Part shown: piece by piece, positions 45,374 to 55,202 of the stretch
How the letters are laid out: every line of letters starts with the position of its first letter
How positions within the stretch are numbered: position 1 is the first letter of the stretch
Assembly: GCA_015231175.1 (NCBI GenBank)
Contig: JADGBZ010000013.1
Coordinates: 1-63,964 of the forward strand
Origin: Magnetococcales bacterium
GTDB taxonomy: Bacteria; Pseudomonadota; Magnetococcia; Magnetococcales; DC0425bin3
DNA length: 63,964 nt
Direction of reading: 5' to 3'
The notes under the pieces: model-generated
Told to the model about the DNA's origin: nothing
Databases searched by the model: none
The model's input: the letters and a program-made list of their open reading frames with translations, nothing else
Translations under genes and position numbers: made by a program

Positions 45374-46144
45374 TTAACGGTCGACCTGGGGAGCCTCGAC
45401 TTGGTGAATACCATAGATCGTGGCCACCCGCCCCGAAGCGCTCATCTCTGCCAAGGTGGCGTTGAGTGCGGGAAACAGTCCAGCCTGGGGTGACTTTTTG
45501 GACATGCCATAGAAGTTGCCTATTTTCTGGTGGTAAACGTACTCGGCAAAGGCATGATCCTTGAAACCCAGACCAGCCAACACCCCTTCCATGGCTTGAC
45601 GATCCAGCAGTGCAACCGTCTCAAAACGACCACCCATGAACATCCGTGCCAGGCTGTGGTCATCCGACGATGTCTCCTTGTGGATGGTCGCATCACCGTC
45701 GAAAGGGTCGAAATAGGCGGTTTTCAGCTTGACACCCACCACCATTTTGCGCAGATCCTCATAGGTGCGGATGCTTCCCTCCTGCCCTTTGCGGACCAAA
45801 AAATGGATATCTTTTTTCTGGTATCCGATAGGACCGAGAAATTGCGTGAAAGACTCGCGCTCGGGGGTGTGAACGACCCGGGGAACGATATCCACCTGTC
45901 CGGTCTCCAAACCATGCAGACTTTGCGGGAAAGGGACGACGCGCCACTGCACCTTGTATCCGTGCCGGGCGGCGGCCTCCTCCAGAATGTCTTTGAGGGG
46001 ACCGGAAATCTGTTCACCCTCACCCACCACCATCTCTGGTGAGCGAGGGCGAAAATCGGCATGCAAAATTTTTTCTTCGGCAAAGGCTTGTCCAGCCAAC
46101 CCTGCCACAAGAAGCAACATCGAAAACACCCGCACAACATTCAT
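45374..46144 (-). CDS. Periplasmic solute-binding protein, family 3 (SBP_bac_3)
   Basis: 256 residues from MNVVRVFSMLLLVAGLAGQA with signal cleavage near AFA-EE. Binding-protein features include ADFRPRSPEMVVGEGEQISG, VVPFPQSLHGLETGQVDIV and SKKSPQAGLFPALNATLAEM. No ABC transporter genes accompany it. It is divergent from a PocR/PAS sensor, so a sensing role is plausible. GGAGGAAAAAGGACA precedes the ATG at 46144. Confidence 0.87.
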   Translation of the reverse strand: MNVVRVFSMLLLVAGLAGQAFAEEKILHADFRPRSPEMVVGEGEQISGPLKDILEEAAARHGYKVQWRVVPFPQSLHGLETGQVDIVPRVVHTPERESFTQFLGPIGYQKKDIHFLVRKGQEGSIRTYEDLRKMVVGVKLKTAYFDPFDGDATIHKETSSDDHSLARMFMGGRFETVALLDRQAMEGVLAGLGFKDHAFAEYVYHQKIGNFYGMSKKSPQAGLFPALNATLAEMSASGRVATIYGIHQVEAPQVDR

Positions 46145-46380
46145 TGTCCTTTTTCCTCCAGAAATGCGCAATCAAAGCAGGGGTGTCGCTATGTCCTCTC
46201 GCGGCTTGGCAACCAGATTTCTTCCATTGCCCCCCATCGACCCACAAGCCTATCATCTCAGCGCAGCAAGGAATCACCTCCTGCCGGATGGCCTGGGCGG
46301 GAAACAGCAAGCTGCGCTGTCCAATGTCTCCGGACGGCACCCCGTAATGATATTCCATCTGTCACGACAGAGGCAAGATA

Positions 46381-48504
46381 TTGTCCACAACGCTCTTCCA
46401 AATCAATAGTCTGAGCGGAAAACTGCTGCGGATCCACCTCTCCTTGACGACAGCGGCGGTCCTTGTGCTGTTATTGGTTCTGGAGTTGGATTTTTATCAC
46501 GATGAGCGTGCGCGACTGGTCGAGAGTCTGGTCAGGCTGGTAACCGTTCAGGAGTCCGCCATCGAGTCGGCAGTGTGGGAGTTTGATCTGCAACATGTGC
46601 GGAATCTCCTGACGGAACAGAGTCGCCTGCCATTTTTTCAATCGGCGGAAGTGCGTGGCAAGGATAACGAAATTCTGGCCGCTGTCGGTGATACCCGGCA
46701 ACCACCCCGTTCGGTCGATTTTCGACTGGAACGTCCGTTACATCGTCATAAACCCGGTTCCGACTCCACGGTCATCGGCCATTGGGTGGTCACGGTCCAC
46801 GATGACGGTATCCGCAAAGCCATGGTTCAGCATTTCAAGGTCAATGGGGCCATTCTCCTGACTTTGCTGGCAGCCTTGGGTGCAGGAACGATCTTTGGGG
46901 TTCGCGCCTTGATTGGTCGCCCATTGGCGGAGTTCCGCAACGCCATCCAACGCCCACTGGATGCGCAAATCCAATCGCCGTTGCAGTGGGATCGAAGCGA
47001 CGAACTCGGCAAGGTGCTGCTCGCCTACAACGCCATGCTGGATGCGCGCCATCATGCTGAAATGGCCATGCTCCAAAGGGAAAAGGAGCTGCGCAAGGCT
47101 GTCCAAAGCGCCAACGAATCCAGCGCCGAGTCGGAGCGATTCAATCGTCTGGCCAGGGGTCGCGAGCTGCGCATGCTGGAATTGAAGAACGAGATCAACG
47201 CACTCTCCCGTGAATTGGGTCGCGTGGCCCCCTTCAAGGTCGTGGAACGCGACGACGGGGAAAACGATGGACACGCCGGAATGGATACGCTCACGGCCAA
47301 CCAGGAGGCGGATGATCAAAATCTTTCCCTGGAAGCCATTCTGGGGCAGGCTGACATTCAACCTCTTTTCGAGGAGTTTTGTTCTGCCGTCGGTGTAGCG
47401 GCAGCCATCACCGATCTGGATGGCAAGATTCTGATCGCGTCCAACTGGCAACGAGTCTGCACCGATTTTCATCGTGTCAACCCTGCAACCTGTGCCCACT
47501 GCCTCGAAAGTGACACGGTTCTGTCACATCATTTGCAGGCCGGGGAAGAGTACGCCATCTATCGCTGCAAGAATGGCCTGACCGATGCGGCATCTCCCAT
47601 CGTGGTCAATGGCCAACATCTGGCCAATATTTTGATCGGCCAATTTCATCTGACACCGCCGGACAAGGCGTTTTTCCAAACCCAGGCGCAGGATGTGGGC
47701 TTTGACGAGGAGAGCTACCTGGCAGCCATTGCCGAAGCTCCCGTCATGCATGAAGGGAATCTTCCTTCCATTCTGGGCTTCATGTGCCACTTTGCCCGGC
47801 TGATTGCCACCATCTCCATCGAGCGTCTGGAGTCCAGGCGTTCGGAATCCGCCCTGCTGCAAGGACGGTTGGCGGCGATGAATTTGGCTGAAGATGCCGA
47901 AAAGGCGCGTGCGGAACTGACCGAGTATCAGAAAGGTTTGGAATCTCTGGTGGAAAAACGCGCTGCCGAACTGCGTGAGGCCGAGGAGCGCAGCCGATTG
48001 ATCCTTGACAGCGTTGGCGAAGGGATCTTCGGAACCGATGCCCAGGGCAAGGTGCATTTTATCAACCCTGCCGCCCTGAAAATGCTGGGGCGCAACGCCG
48101 ACGAGGTGATCGGCCATACCCTGCACCCCCTGGCCCACCACTCCCTCCCGGACGGCGCCCCCTATCCTGCGGAGAAGTGCCCCATGTGGCGCGCCCATGC
48201 CCACGGCGTGAGCGCCCATGTGGACGACGAATATTTTTGGGACAAGGATGGCAAAGGTTTTCCAGTCGAATATTCGGCCAAACCGATTGAAGCCAACGGG
48301 GCGGTGGTCGGGGCGGTGGTCACGTTTCGGGATATCACCATGCGTCGGGAGGCCGAAGCGCTGGTTCAGGAAAAAATGGCGGAGCTGGAAAAGTTCACCC
48401 GAGTGGCAGTGGGGCGTGAACTGCGCATGATCGCCCTCAAGGAGGAGGTCAATCAACTCAGCGCCGAACTTGGCCGCGAACGGCCCTACAAGATCGTCGA
48501 GTAG
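46381..48504 (+). CDS. Membrane sensor with PocR and PAS domains, no kinase domain
   Basis: 707 residues from a TTG start with GAGG eight bases upstream. TM1 at ~18-36, periplasmic domain, TM2 at ~154-176, HAMP (~178-232), coiled coil, and a PocR ligand-binding domain (~320-470) with cysteines in RVCTDFHRVNPATCAHC and IYRCKNG. After a second coiled coil comes a PAS domain (~535-655). A ~30-residue motif (GRELRMLELKNEINALSREL...) at ~260-289 recurs at the extreme C-terminus (GRELRMIALKEEVNQLSAEL...). There is no HisKA, GGDEF or other output. The hybrid kinase gene starts six bases later, so the output is probably through that kinase. Confidence 0.88.
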   Translation: MSTTLFQINSLSGKLLRIHLSLTTAAVLVLLLVLELDFYHDERARLVESLVRLVTVQESAIESAVWEFDLQHVRNLLTEQSRLPFFQSAEVRGKDNEILAAVGDTRQPPRSVDFRLERPLHRHKPGSDSTVIGHWVVTVHDDGIRKAMVQHFKVNGAILLTLLAALGAGTIFGVRALIGRPLAEFRNAIQRPLDAQIQSPLQWDRSDELGKVLLAYNAMLDARHHAEMAMLQREKELRKAVQSANESSAESERFNRLARGRELRMLELKNEINALSRELGRVAPFKVVERDDGENDGHAGMDTLTANQEADDQNLSLEAILGQADIQPLFEEFCSAVGVAAAITDLDGKILIASNWQRVCTDFHRVNPATCAHCLESDTVLSHHLQAGEEYAIYRCKNGLTDAASPIVVNGQHLANILIGQFHLTPPDKAFFQTQAQDVGFDEESYLAAIAEAPVMHEGNLPSILGFMCHFARLIATISIERLESRRSESALLQGRLAAMNLAEDAEKARAELTEYQKGLESLVEKRAAELREAEERSRLILDSVGEGIFGTDAQGKVHFINPAALKMLGRNADEVIGHTLHPLAHHSLPDGAPYPAEKCPMWRAHAHGVSAHVDDEYFWDKDGKGFPVEYSAKPIEANGAVVGAVVTFRDITMRREAEALVQEKMAELEKFTRVAVGRELRMIALKEEVNQLSAELGRERPYKIVE

Positions 48505-48510
48505 CGGGCC

Positions 48511-51500
48511 ATGGACCAGAAAAACACCGCCCCACCCTCTGCCTTGGCCAACCTGGTTGTGCGTTTTGGCCTGCGAGGACGCATACTGCTTTTTTTCCTG
48601 GTGGTGTTTCTGGGAGCAGGGTTTATCGCCTCGCTGGCCATGCGTCACCTGATGGTCCGAGAGGCGCACGTTCTGGGCAACGTCCTTGCCCAACGCCATG
48701 TGCTTTGGCACAGGGAAAAAATCATGGGCGCGGTACAACGTGAAGTAGCCATTGCCCGACAAATGGCCGGCTCCCTTACCCTGCAACATTGGGCGCGCCA
48801 CGAAGACGACCCGGAAGCGATCGCAGCAGCACAAGCCGAGTTGTCTCTCTTCCGCGAAAATTTCAGAGCCCACAGTTTTTTTCTTGGGTTGGCATCCTCC
48901 CGCCATTTCTACTTTTCCGACAACAAGACTGAAAAAGTGACGCTGAAGGTGGTCAACACCCTGGATCCGGAGGCGAAAGACGATATCTGGTACTTTGCCA
49001 GCATGCAATCCGCAGCGCCATTCAACCTGAACGTAGACCACAACGACAAACTTGATGTGACCAATTTGTGGATCAACTACACCATGCAGGCAGGATCGGA
49101 GCGGCTGGGAGTGGTGGGGACCGGTGTGCCCCTCACCGACTTCGTCCAGTTGTTCACCCAGGCCGAGACCAGCGGTGTCGTCGGCATGCTGGTTGATGAA
49201 AAGGGCGCCATCCAGGCCCACAAAAACACCCTCCTGATTGACCGCAACGCCTTTGCCGACGCCAACGGAAGCGAAGTCCGAGGTGTTTTCAGCCTGCTTG
49301 CATCCAAAGCGGAACGTGACGCCCTGAAAGAAACCATGACCCAACTTCAGCAGGACAAGTTGGGGGCCAAAGTGATCACCCTGACGCTGGATGACCGGGA
49401 GCAACTGGTTGCCATCGCCTGGCTTGAGCCGCTGCGCTGGTACTCCATCGCCTTTCTGGATCCGACGAGCGTCATTCCGGCCCAGGATGCAAAGCTGTTC
49501 TGGCTGGCCCTCGTGATATCGTTTGTGGTCGCTGCGGGGATGCTTATCCTGGGTCAAAACCACATGATCATCCGTCCATTGCTCCGCCTTACCGAGGGCG
49601 CCAAGGCCATGGCCTGTGGTCTGTATGATACCCGCGTGGAAGTGACCAGTCATGATGAACTGGGAGTCTTGACCCAAGCCTTCAACAACATGTCCTCGGT
49701 CATCGCCAACTCCACCCGCACCCTGCTCAAAGAAGTGGATGAAAATTCGGAAGAATTGACACGAAAGGAGGTGCAACTACGCACCTTGGTGGACAGCATC
49801 CAGAGTTCCATCTTCATGAAAGATCTTCAGGGACGCTATACGCTGGTCAATGCCTGCCACTCCAGGATGCATGGCCTTTCCAGTGAGGAGATTCTCGGCA
49901 AAACCGACTTTGACCTCGTACCCCCCGAAGATGCGGAGCATGACACTGCCAAGGATCGCGAGGTTTTTGCCAAGGCAAAGGCCCTCACCTTCGAGGATCA
50001 GCACCTGTCGCACCGGGATGGCTTGCTGCGCACCTATCTCACCACCAAGGCGCCATTGATCAATGCTGAAGGACAAATCTACGGCCTCTGTGGCATTGCC
50101 ACCGACATCACCGACCAGAAGGTCAACGAAAACAGCCTCAGAACCCATATGGAAGAGCTGAATAATACGCGCAAGTCCAGCCTGAACATGTTGTTGGATC
50201 TCGAAGAGGAAAGAAAGATTGCCGAGGATCTGCGAGAAAAGGCGGAAACGGCCACCAAAGCCAAGTCCGACTTTCTGGCCAACATGAGCCACGAAATCCG
50301 CACACCCATGAATGCCATCATCGGCATGTCCTTCCTGGCATTGAAAACCGACCTGACCCCCAAACAGCGGGACTACATCCACAAGGCGCACAACGCCGCG
50401 ACCTCCCTGCTGGGTATCATCAATGACATTCTCGATTTTTCCAAGATTGAAGCCGGCAAACTCTCCATGGAGCTGGTGCCATTCCAATTGGACGACGTAT
50501 TGACTGGCGTCAGCACCGTGCTCTCTCCCAAGGTGAACGAAAAGGGGTTGGAGCTGCTGTTCGACATAGCCCCGGACGTACCGACAACCCTGGAGGGCGA
50601 TCCTCTGCGTTTGAACCAGATCATCGTCAATCTGGGTGGCAACGCGGTCAAGTTTACGGAACGGGGCTCCGTCACCCTGCGAGTACGGCTACTGGAACAC
50701 CAGGGGGAAAAGGTCAAGCTGCAATTTTCCGTACACGATTCCGGAATCGGCATGACGCAAGAACAAATCGGGCGGCTGTTTCAGGCCTTTACCCAGGCAG
50801 ACTCCACCACCACACGCAAATATGGCGGCACCGGCTTGGGCTTGACCATCTCCCGGCGGCTGGTGGACATGATGGGGGGAACCATCTGGGTGGAGAGCAC
50901 TCCCGATGTGGGCTCCACCTTCCATTTTACGGCCTGGATGGGACGTGGTGCAGAAACTGCGTTGTTGCGAACACTGCCTGAAGCGTTGGCCGACCTTCGT
51001 GTATTGGTGGTGGATGACAACCCGGCAGCCGTGGAGATCATGTCCGAAATGATGAAAACTTTGCGTGTGCGCGTCGATACGGCAACCAGTGGTGAACAGG
51101 CGCTCGAACGGGCGGTGGAAGCCCACTCAGCCAAAGATCCCTATGGCCTGATGGTCATCGATTGGCGCATGCCAGGTTGGGATGGCCTGGAAACAACCAA
51201 ACGCATGATGCAACAACTGCAAGACACCATGCCCCGTGTGGTCATGGCGACTGCCTTCGACAAGGATGGTTGCCAAACCGAAGCCAAACAGGTCGGCATC
51301 GATGCCTTGTTGACCAAGCCGGTCAATGCATCGACACTGTTCGACACGATGGCCAACATGTTCGGCCATGCACCCGGTGTTGGTGGTCACGAGAAGATCT
51401 CCGCCCAGGTCGATCTGCACGGTCTGCGTGCGTTGCTGGCCGAGGATAATGAGATCAACCAGCAGATCGCCATAGAACTTATGGAGTCGGTCGGAGCCCA

Positions 51501-52458
51501 GGTGACAGTAGCCAACAATGGCCAGGAGGCATTGGACATTTTGGAGCGTGCGGGGGCATCGGCTTTCCATGTGGTGTTGATGGATCTTCAGATGCCGGTC
51601 ATGGATGGCTATGAGGCCACCCGCAGGCTGCGCGGGGATGAACGTTACGCCGGTCTGCCGATCCTGGCCATGACCGCCCACGCCTTGGCTGAAGAGCGCG
51701 AACATTGCATCGACCTGGGGATGCAGGATCACATCACCAAGCCCATTGACCCGACTGCATTCTATGCCATTTTGTCCCACTACCGACCCGCGCCGACACA
51801 AACCACATCCGCACCTGCACCCTGCGTCACGCATACGCCAGAGTCAACGATCTCCATTCCGAATATTATTGGCCTGGATACGAAGTCAGGATTGGCGCGC
51901 ACTGCGGGCAATGTTGCGCTTTACCGCAAGCTGCTCGGCAATTTTGCGCTGAAACAGCTGGACGCCGCTGCAAAAATTCGCGCCATGCTGGCCCAGAGTC
52001 ATCGGCATGAAGCCGAACGGGAGGCACACACGGTCAAAGGCGTGGCTGGAAATATCGGCGCCGAAGGTGCGCAACTGGCCGCTGCGCAACTTGAAGCGGC
52101 CCTGCGTGGTGATCTTGATGGGGTGGAGTTGTCCCACCTGATCACGCAGCTCGAAGAGGCGTTGGTCGCGATTTGCCAACGGATCGACGACGCCCTGGGT
52201 CCAACCACCCCGGTGACGCAGCCGACATACACCCCCACCCCCATGGTGCGCCAGGATCTGGAAGAGCTTTTGCGCCTGCTGGAAGATGACGACGCCCAGG
52301 CCACCACGTTGTTTGACAGCCACGCCAGAGAGTGGGAAACCCTGCCAGACAGTGGCCCGCTCCTGATGCGTATGCAGCAGGCCATCAGCAATTACGATTT
52401 TGAAACAGCAGCCGGCATTTGCCGCGAACTGTTGCACGATGTACCCCCTGCACCTTGA
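48511..52458 (+). CDS. Membrane hybrid sensor histidine kinase (Cache-HAMP-PAS-HisKA-HATPase-REC-REC-HPt)
   Basis: 1315 residues. TM1 at ~22-45, a large periplasmic Cache-type sensor (~50-325), TM2 at ~328-350, HAMP (~352-405), PAS (~420-535) and coiled coil. HisKA carries His594 in [15 protein letters not shown]. HATPase_c has [19 protein letters not shown] and [13 protein letters not shown]1 follows (VVDDNPAAV...[11 protein letters not shown]), then REC2 ([10 protein letters not shown]...[13 protein letters not shown]), HPt ([14 protein letters not shown]) and a short helical C-terminal domain. A full phosphorelay chain. It directly follows the PocR/PAS sensor. Confidence 0.94.
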   Translation: MDQKNTAPPSALANLVVRFGLRGRILLFFLVVFLGAGFIASLAMRHLMVREAHVLGNVLAQRHVLWHREKIMGAVQREVAIARQMAGSLTLQHWARHEDDPEAIAAAQAELSLFRENFRAHSFFLGLASSRHFYFSDNKTEKVTLKVVNTLDPEAKDDIWYFASMQSAAPFNLNVDHNDKLDVTNLWINYTMQAGSERLGVVGTGVPLTDFVQLFTQAETSGVVGMLVDEKGAIQAHKNTLLIDRNAFADANGSEVRGVFSLLASKAERDALKETMTQLQQDKLGAKVITLTLDDREQLVAIAWLEPLRWYSIAFLDPTSVIPAQDAKLFWLALVISFVVAAGMLILGQNHMIIRPLLRLTEGAKAMACGLYDTRVEVTSHDELGVLTQAFNNMSSVIANSTRTLLKEVDENSEELTRKEVQLRTLVDSIQSSIFMKDLQGRYTLVNACHSRMHGLSSEEILGKTDFDLVPPEDAEHDTAKDREVFAKAKALTFEDQHLSHRDGLLRTYLTTKAPLINAEGQIYGLCGIATDITDQKVNENSLRTHMEELNNTRKSSLNMLLDLEEERKIAEDLREKAETATKAKSDFLANMSHEIRTPMNAIIGMSFLALKTDLTPKQRDYIHKAHNAATSLLGIINDILDFSKIEAGKLSMELVPFQLDDVLTGVSTVLSPKVNEKGLELLFDIAPDVPTTLEGDPLRLNQIIVNLGGNAVKFTERGSVTLRVRLLEHQGEKVKLQFSVHDSGIGMTQEQIGRLFQAFTQADSTTTRKYGGTGLGLTISRRLVDMMGGTIWVESTPDVGSTFHFTAWMGRGAETALLRTLPEALADLRVLVVDDNPAAVEIMSEMMKTLRVRVDTATSGEQALERAVEAHSAKDPYGLMVIDWRMPGWDGLETTKRMMQQLQDTMPRVVMATAFDKDGCQTEAKQVGIDALLTKPVNASTLFDTMANMFGHAPGVGGHEKISAQVDLHGLRALLAEDNEINQQIAIELMESVGAQVTVANNGQEALDILERAGASAFHVVLMDLQMPVMDGYEATRRLRGDERYAGLPILAMTAHALAEEREHCIDLGMQDHITKPIDPTAFYAILSHYRPAPTQTTSAPAPCVTHTPESTISIPNIIGLDTKSGLARTAGNVALYRKLLGNFALKQLDAAAKIRAMLAQSHRHEAEREAHTVKGVAGNIGAEGAQLAAAQLEAALRGDLDGVELSHLITQLEEALVAICQRIDDALGPTTPVTQPTYTPTPMVRQDLEELLRLLEDDDAQATTLFDSHAREWETLPDSGPLLMRMQQAISNYDFETAAGICRELLHDVPPAP

Positions 52459-52581
52459 CCGAGGATCGCCATGGCCTCTTCCTCTGTATGGGCACATGCA
52501 CATCCCCATCCCACACTAAACTGATCATGCATGGGATCGGCGTCTCGCTCACATTGGCACAGAGGGGGACAGGAAGGGAAT

Positions 52582-54450
52582 ATGGATATAGAACTTATTG
52601 AAATTATCGATTTTATCAGCAAACACCCCCCCTTTTCCCTGCTGCCGGCTGCCACGCGGGAATCACTTCCCGCCCACATGGAGATCAGTTATGCCCGGCG
52701 TGGTCAGGTGATTTTGCACGTTGGCCATGAGAACCAGACTTTGTACATCATCCGCAGTGGGGCTGTGGAGGTACACTCCCCTGATGACGAACTGCTCCAA
52801 CGTCTGGGAGAAGGGGATCTCTTTGGGGCCCAGGCGATATTGCAAGGTGGACGGGTACACAACCATGTGACCGCCATCGAGGATTCACTTCTCTACCGTC
52901 TGTCCAAGGAGGCGTTCGACCGATTGTGTCGGGAAGAGAAGCTCTTTGCTGATTATTTCGTTCCACAAGGGGCGGATCGCTTGCGCATGGGGTTGCGCAA
53001 CAAACAGCCGCTATCCAGCCGGATCAACCTTGCGACCGCCCGCATCGGTGACATCCCCCTGCAAAAACCCGTCACCGCCCGACCATCGACTTCCATCCGC
53101 CAAGCGGCGGAAATGATGACTGCCAGTTGCGCATCGGCCTTGCTCCTGACTGGGGAAGAGAGCTTGCAGGGCATTGTGACTGACCGCGATTTGACCACGC
53201 GGGTCGTCGCTGCCGGTCTCTCTCCCGATCTGCCCATAGCCGCCGTCATGACCCCCCGCCCGATTACCGCCGACAAGAACGATTACGTCTTTGATGTCAT
53301 GCTGAAAATGGTGTCCCACACCGTCAACCACATGCCTGTGATGGACGGATCCCGGCTTATTGGCTTGATGACAAGCCAGGATCTCCTCTCCCGCCAACAG
53401 GGCAGCTCGCCGGTGCGTCTGGCGAGACAGATCAGCCGTATGGAGAAGATTGAAGATTTGCACGCCGCCGTCCGGGAAGCGCAACTCCTCCTTGTCAGCA
53501 TGGTTTCGGCCCACGCCACGGCGCACAGCATGGAACGTTTTTTGACCCATCTGACCGATGCCATAACCGTGCGCCTTTTGGAAATGGCAGAGGAAAAGCT
53601 CGGCCTCCCACCCATACCCTATGCCTGGATGGCCGCCGGTTCGCAAGGTCGCCAGGAACAGGCCATTCAGGGGGACCAGGACAATTTTCTCATTATTGAT
53701 GATCGATACGATGCCGCGCAACATGGAACCTATTTCAGGGCCTTGAGCCGATTTGTCTGCGATGGCCTGAACGAGTGTGGATACCTTTATTGTCCTGGCG
53801 ACATGATGGCGGCAAATCCCGCTTGGCACCTGCCCTTGCGGCAGTGGCAGCAACGCTACGGGGCCTGGATCGATGAACCATCCCCCAAAGCCTTGATGCT
53901 GACCTGTATCTTTTTTGATTTGCGCCTTGTGTACGGTCAGCGTTTTTTGAGCGACGCGCTGCATGCGTTTATTCAGGAGAAGGTCAAGGGAAACAACTTT
54001 TTTTTGGCCCATATGACCGTCAATGCCCTGAGCCGCCAGCCTCCTTTGGGGTTTTTTCGCCATTTTGTTCTGCAACACGGTGGCGACCACGCTGAAACCC
54101 TGGATTTAAAGATTCACGGCGTCATTCCCATTGTCGATCTTGCCCGTATTTATGCCCTGGAGGCTGGTTTGCCACAGGTCAACACCCACGAACGTTTGCA
54201 CGCCGCAAGCCTGGCGGGAAGCGTCAGCCAAGGCAGTGCCCGGGATCTTGATGACGCCCGCGAATTCATTGCTTTTACCCGACTGCGCCATCAGGCGCAA
54301 AGGCTCCACGAGGGCAAACCCGTCGACAATTTTCTTCCCCCCGGAGATTTGTCGGAGTTGGAACGCAACCACCTGAAGGATGCCTTCAAAGTGGTCAAAA
54401 CCCTGCAACACGCCTTGGCTTTGCGCCACCAGGTGTCGAGAATTTCTTGA
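52582..54450 (+). CDS. CNMP-binding, CBS-pair and DUF294 nucleotidyltransferase-like signalling protein
   Basis: 622 residues from MDIELIEIIDFISKHPPFSL. A cyclic-nucleotide-binding-like domain (~15-125: RRGQVILHVGHENQTLYIIR) precedes two CBS domains (~150-275) and DUF294 with its C-terminal helical domain (~300-620). The nucleotidyltransferase motif reads GSQGRQEQAIQGDQDNFLI, close to the family's GSxGRxExxxxTDQDN, with Thr replaced by Gly. AGGAAGGG precedes the ATG. The exonuclease gene follows ten bases after the stop, a pairing often seen for this family. Confidence 0.92.
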   Translation: MDIELIEIIDFISKHPPFSLLPAATRESLPAHMEISYARRGQVILHVGHENQTLYIIRSGAVEVHSPDDELLQRLGEGDLFGAQAILQGGRVHNHVTAIEDSLLYRLSKEAFDRLCREEKLFADYFVPQGADRLRMGLRNKQPLSSRINLATARIGDIPLQKPVTARPSTSIRQAAEMMTASCASALLLTGEESLQGIVTDRDLTTRVVAAGLSPDLPIAAVMTPRPITADKNDYVFDVMLKMVSHTVNHMPVMDGSRLIGLMTSQDLLSRQQGSSPVRLARQISRMEKIEDLHAAVREAQLLLVSMVSAHATAHSMERFLTHLTDAITVRLLEMAEEKLGLPPIPYAWMAAGSQGRQEQAIQGDQDNFLIIDDRYDAAQHGTYFRALSRFVCDGLNECGYLYCPGDMMAANPAWHLPLRQWQQRYGAWIDEPSPKALMLTCIFFDLRLVYGQRFLSDALHAFIQEKVKGNNFFLAHMTVNALSRQPPLGFFRHFVLQHGGDHAETLDLKIHGVIPIVDLARIYALEAGLPQVNTHERLHAASLAGSVSQGSARDLDDAREFIAFTRLRHQAQRLHEGKPVDNFLPPGDLSELERNHLKDAFKVVKTLQHALALRHQVSRIS

Positions 54451-54460
54451 GGTCGGGTCC

Positions 54461-55153
54461 ATGATATCCTGGGTATCATTTTTGGATATACACCGGCGCT
54501 ACTGGCTCAGGCGCGTACCGCCCGGGGCCCTGCGCGACTATCTGGCCTGCCCTTTCCCTGCCGCAAAAACCCCCTGCGCATCGATCCCCTTTCTTGCCCT
54601 TGACCTGGAAACCACAGGTCTGGATGCCCAAAATCACGAGATACTCACTTTCGGCTTTGTCCCCCTGCTGGAGGGCAGGATTGCGCTCCGCGAGGCAAGA
54701 CATTTATTGGTGAGACCCCACCAGGCCATTCCGCCAGAGACGGTGGTTCTGCATGGTCTGACGGATGACCGTTCCGCCACCGGCGACTCCCTGGAGAGCA
54801 CCCTCCCCGTCCTGTTGCATGCCATGGCCGGACGGGTGCTCCTGGTCCACTACGCACCCCTGGAACGGGCATTTTTACGTCAGGCATGTCAGCGGCTCTA
54901 CGGCGTGGTCCCCCCCATGTTGTTCGTCGATGTCATGGCTCTGGAGATCCGTCGCATGCAGCGGCAGAACCACCATCCACTGCCTGGAGAGTTGCGTCTT
55001 GCCCGATTACGCAAACACCACGGTCTTCCCCGCTACCGCGCCCACAACGCCCTCTCGGACGCCGTGGCGACAGCGGAACTGTTTCTGGCCCAGATGGCCC
55101 GCCAATCGAAACCGGAACACGCCCCCCCTCTGCATCGTCTGCTGACCTGGTGA
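54461..55153 (+). CDS. DnaQ-like 3'-5' exonuclease (DEDDh)
   Basis: 230 residues from MISWVSFLDIHRRYWLRRVP. Exo I motif FLALDLETTGLDAQNHEI, Exo II-type HYAPLERAFL, and Exo III with YRAHNALSDAVATAELFL, i.e. His and Asp spaced as in DEDDh nucleases of the DNA polymerase III epsilon family. It lacks the C-terminal alpha-subunit-binding region of replicative DnaQ and sits behind the DUF294 gene, so it is probably an accessory nuclease. Confidence 0.9.
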   Translation: MISWVSFLDIHRRYWLRRVPPGALRDYLACPFPAAKTPCASIPFLALDLETTGLDAQNHEILTFGFVPLLEGRIALREARHLLVRPHQAIPPETVVLHGLTDDRSATGDSLESTLPVLLHAMAGRVLLVHYAPLERAFLRQACQRLYGVVPPMLFVDVMALEIRRMQRQNHHPLPGELRLARLRKHHGLPRYRAHNALSDAVATAELFLAQMARQSKPEHAPPLHRLLTW

Positions 55154-55202
55154 GGAGGCATGCAACAGCCTTGTATCGAACGGGGCAGGTTCCCTGCCCG
55201 GC

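Noticed and set aside
47524-49776. 750-residue open frame on the minus strand
   Set aside because: It lies antisense across the PocR sensor and hybrid kinase genes, whose products have complete domains. The antisense product has no recognisable motif and is a by-product of G+C-rich codon usage.
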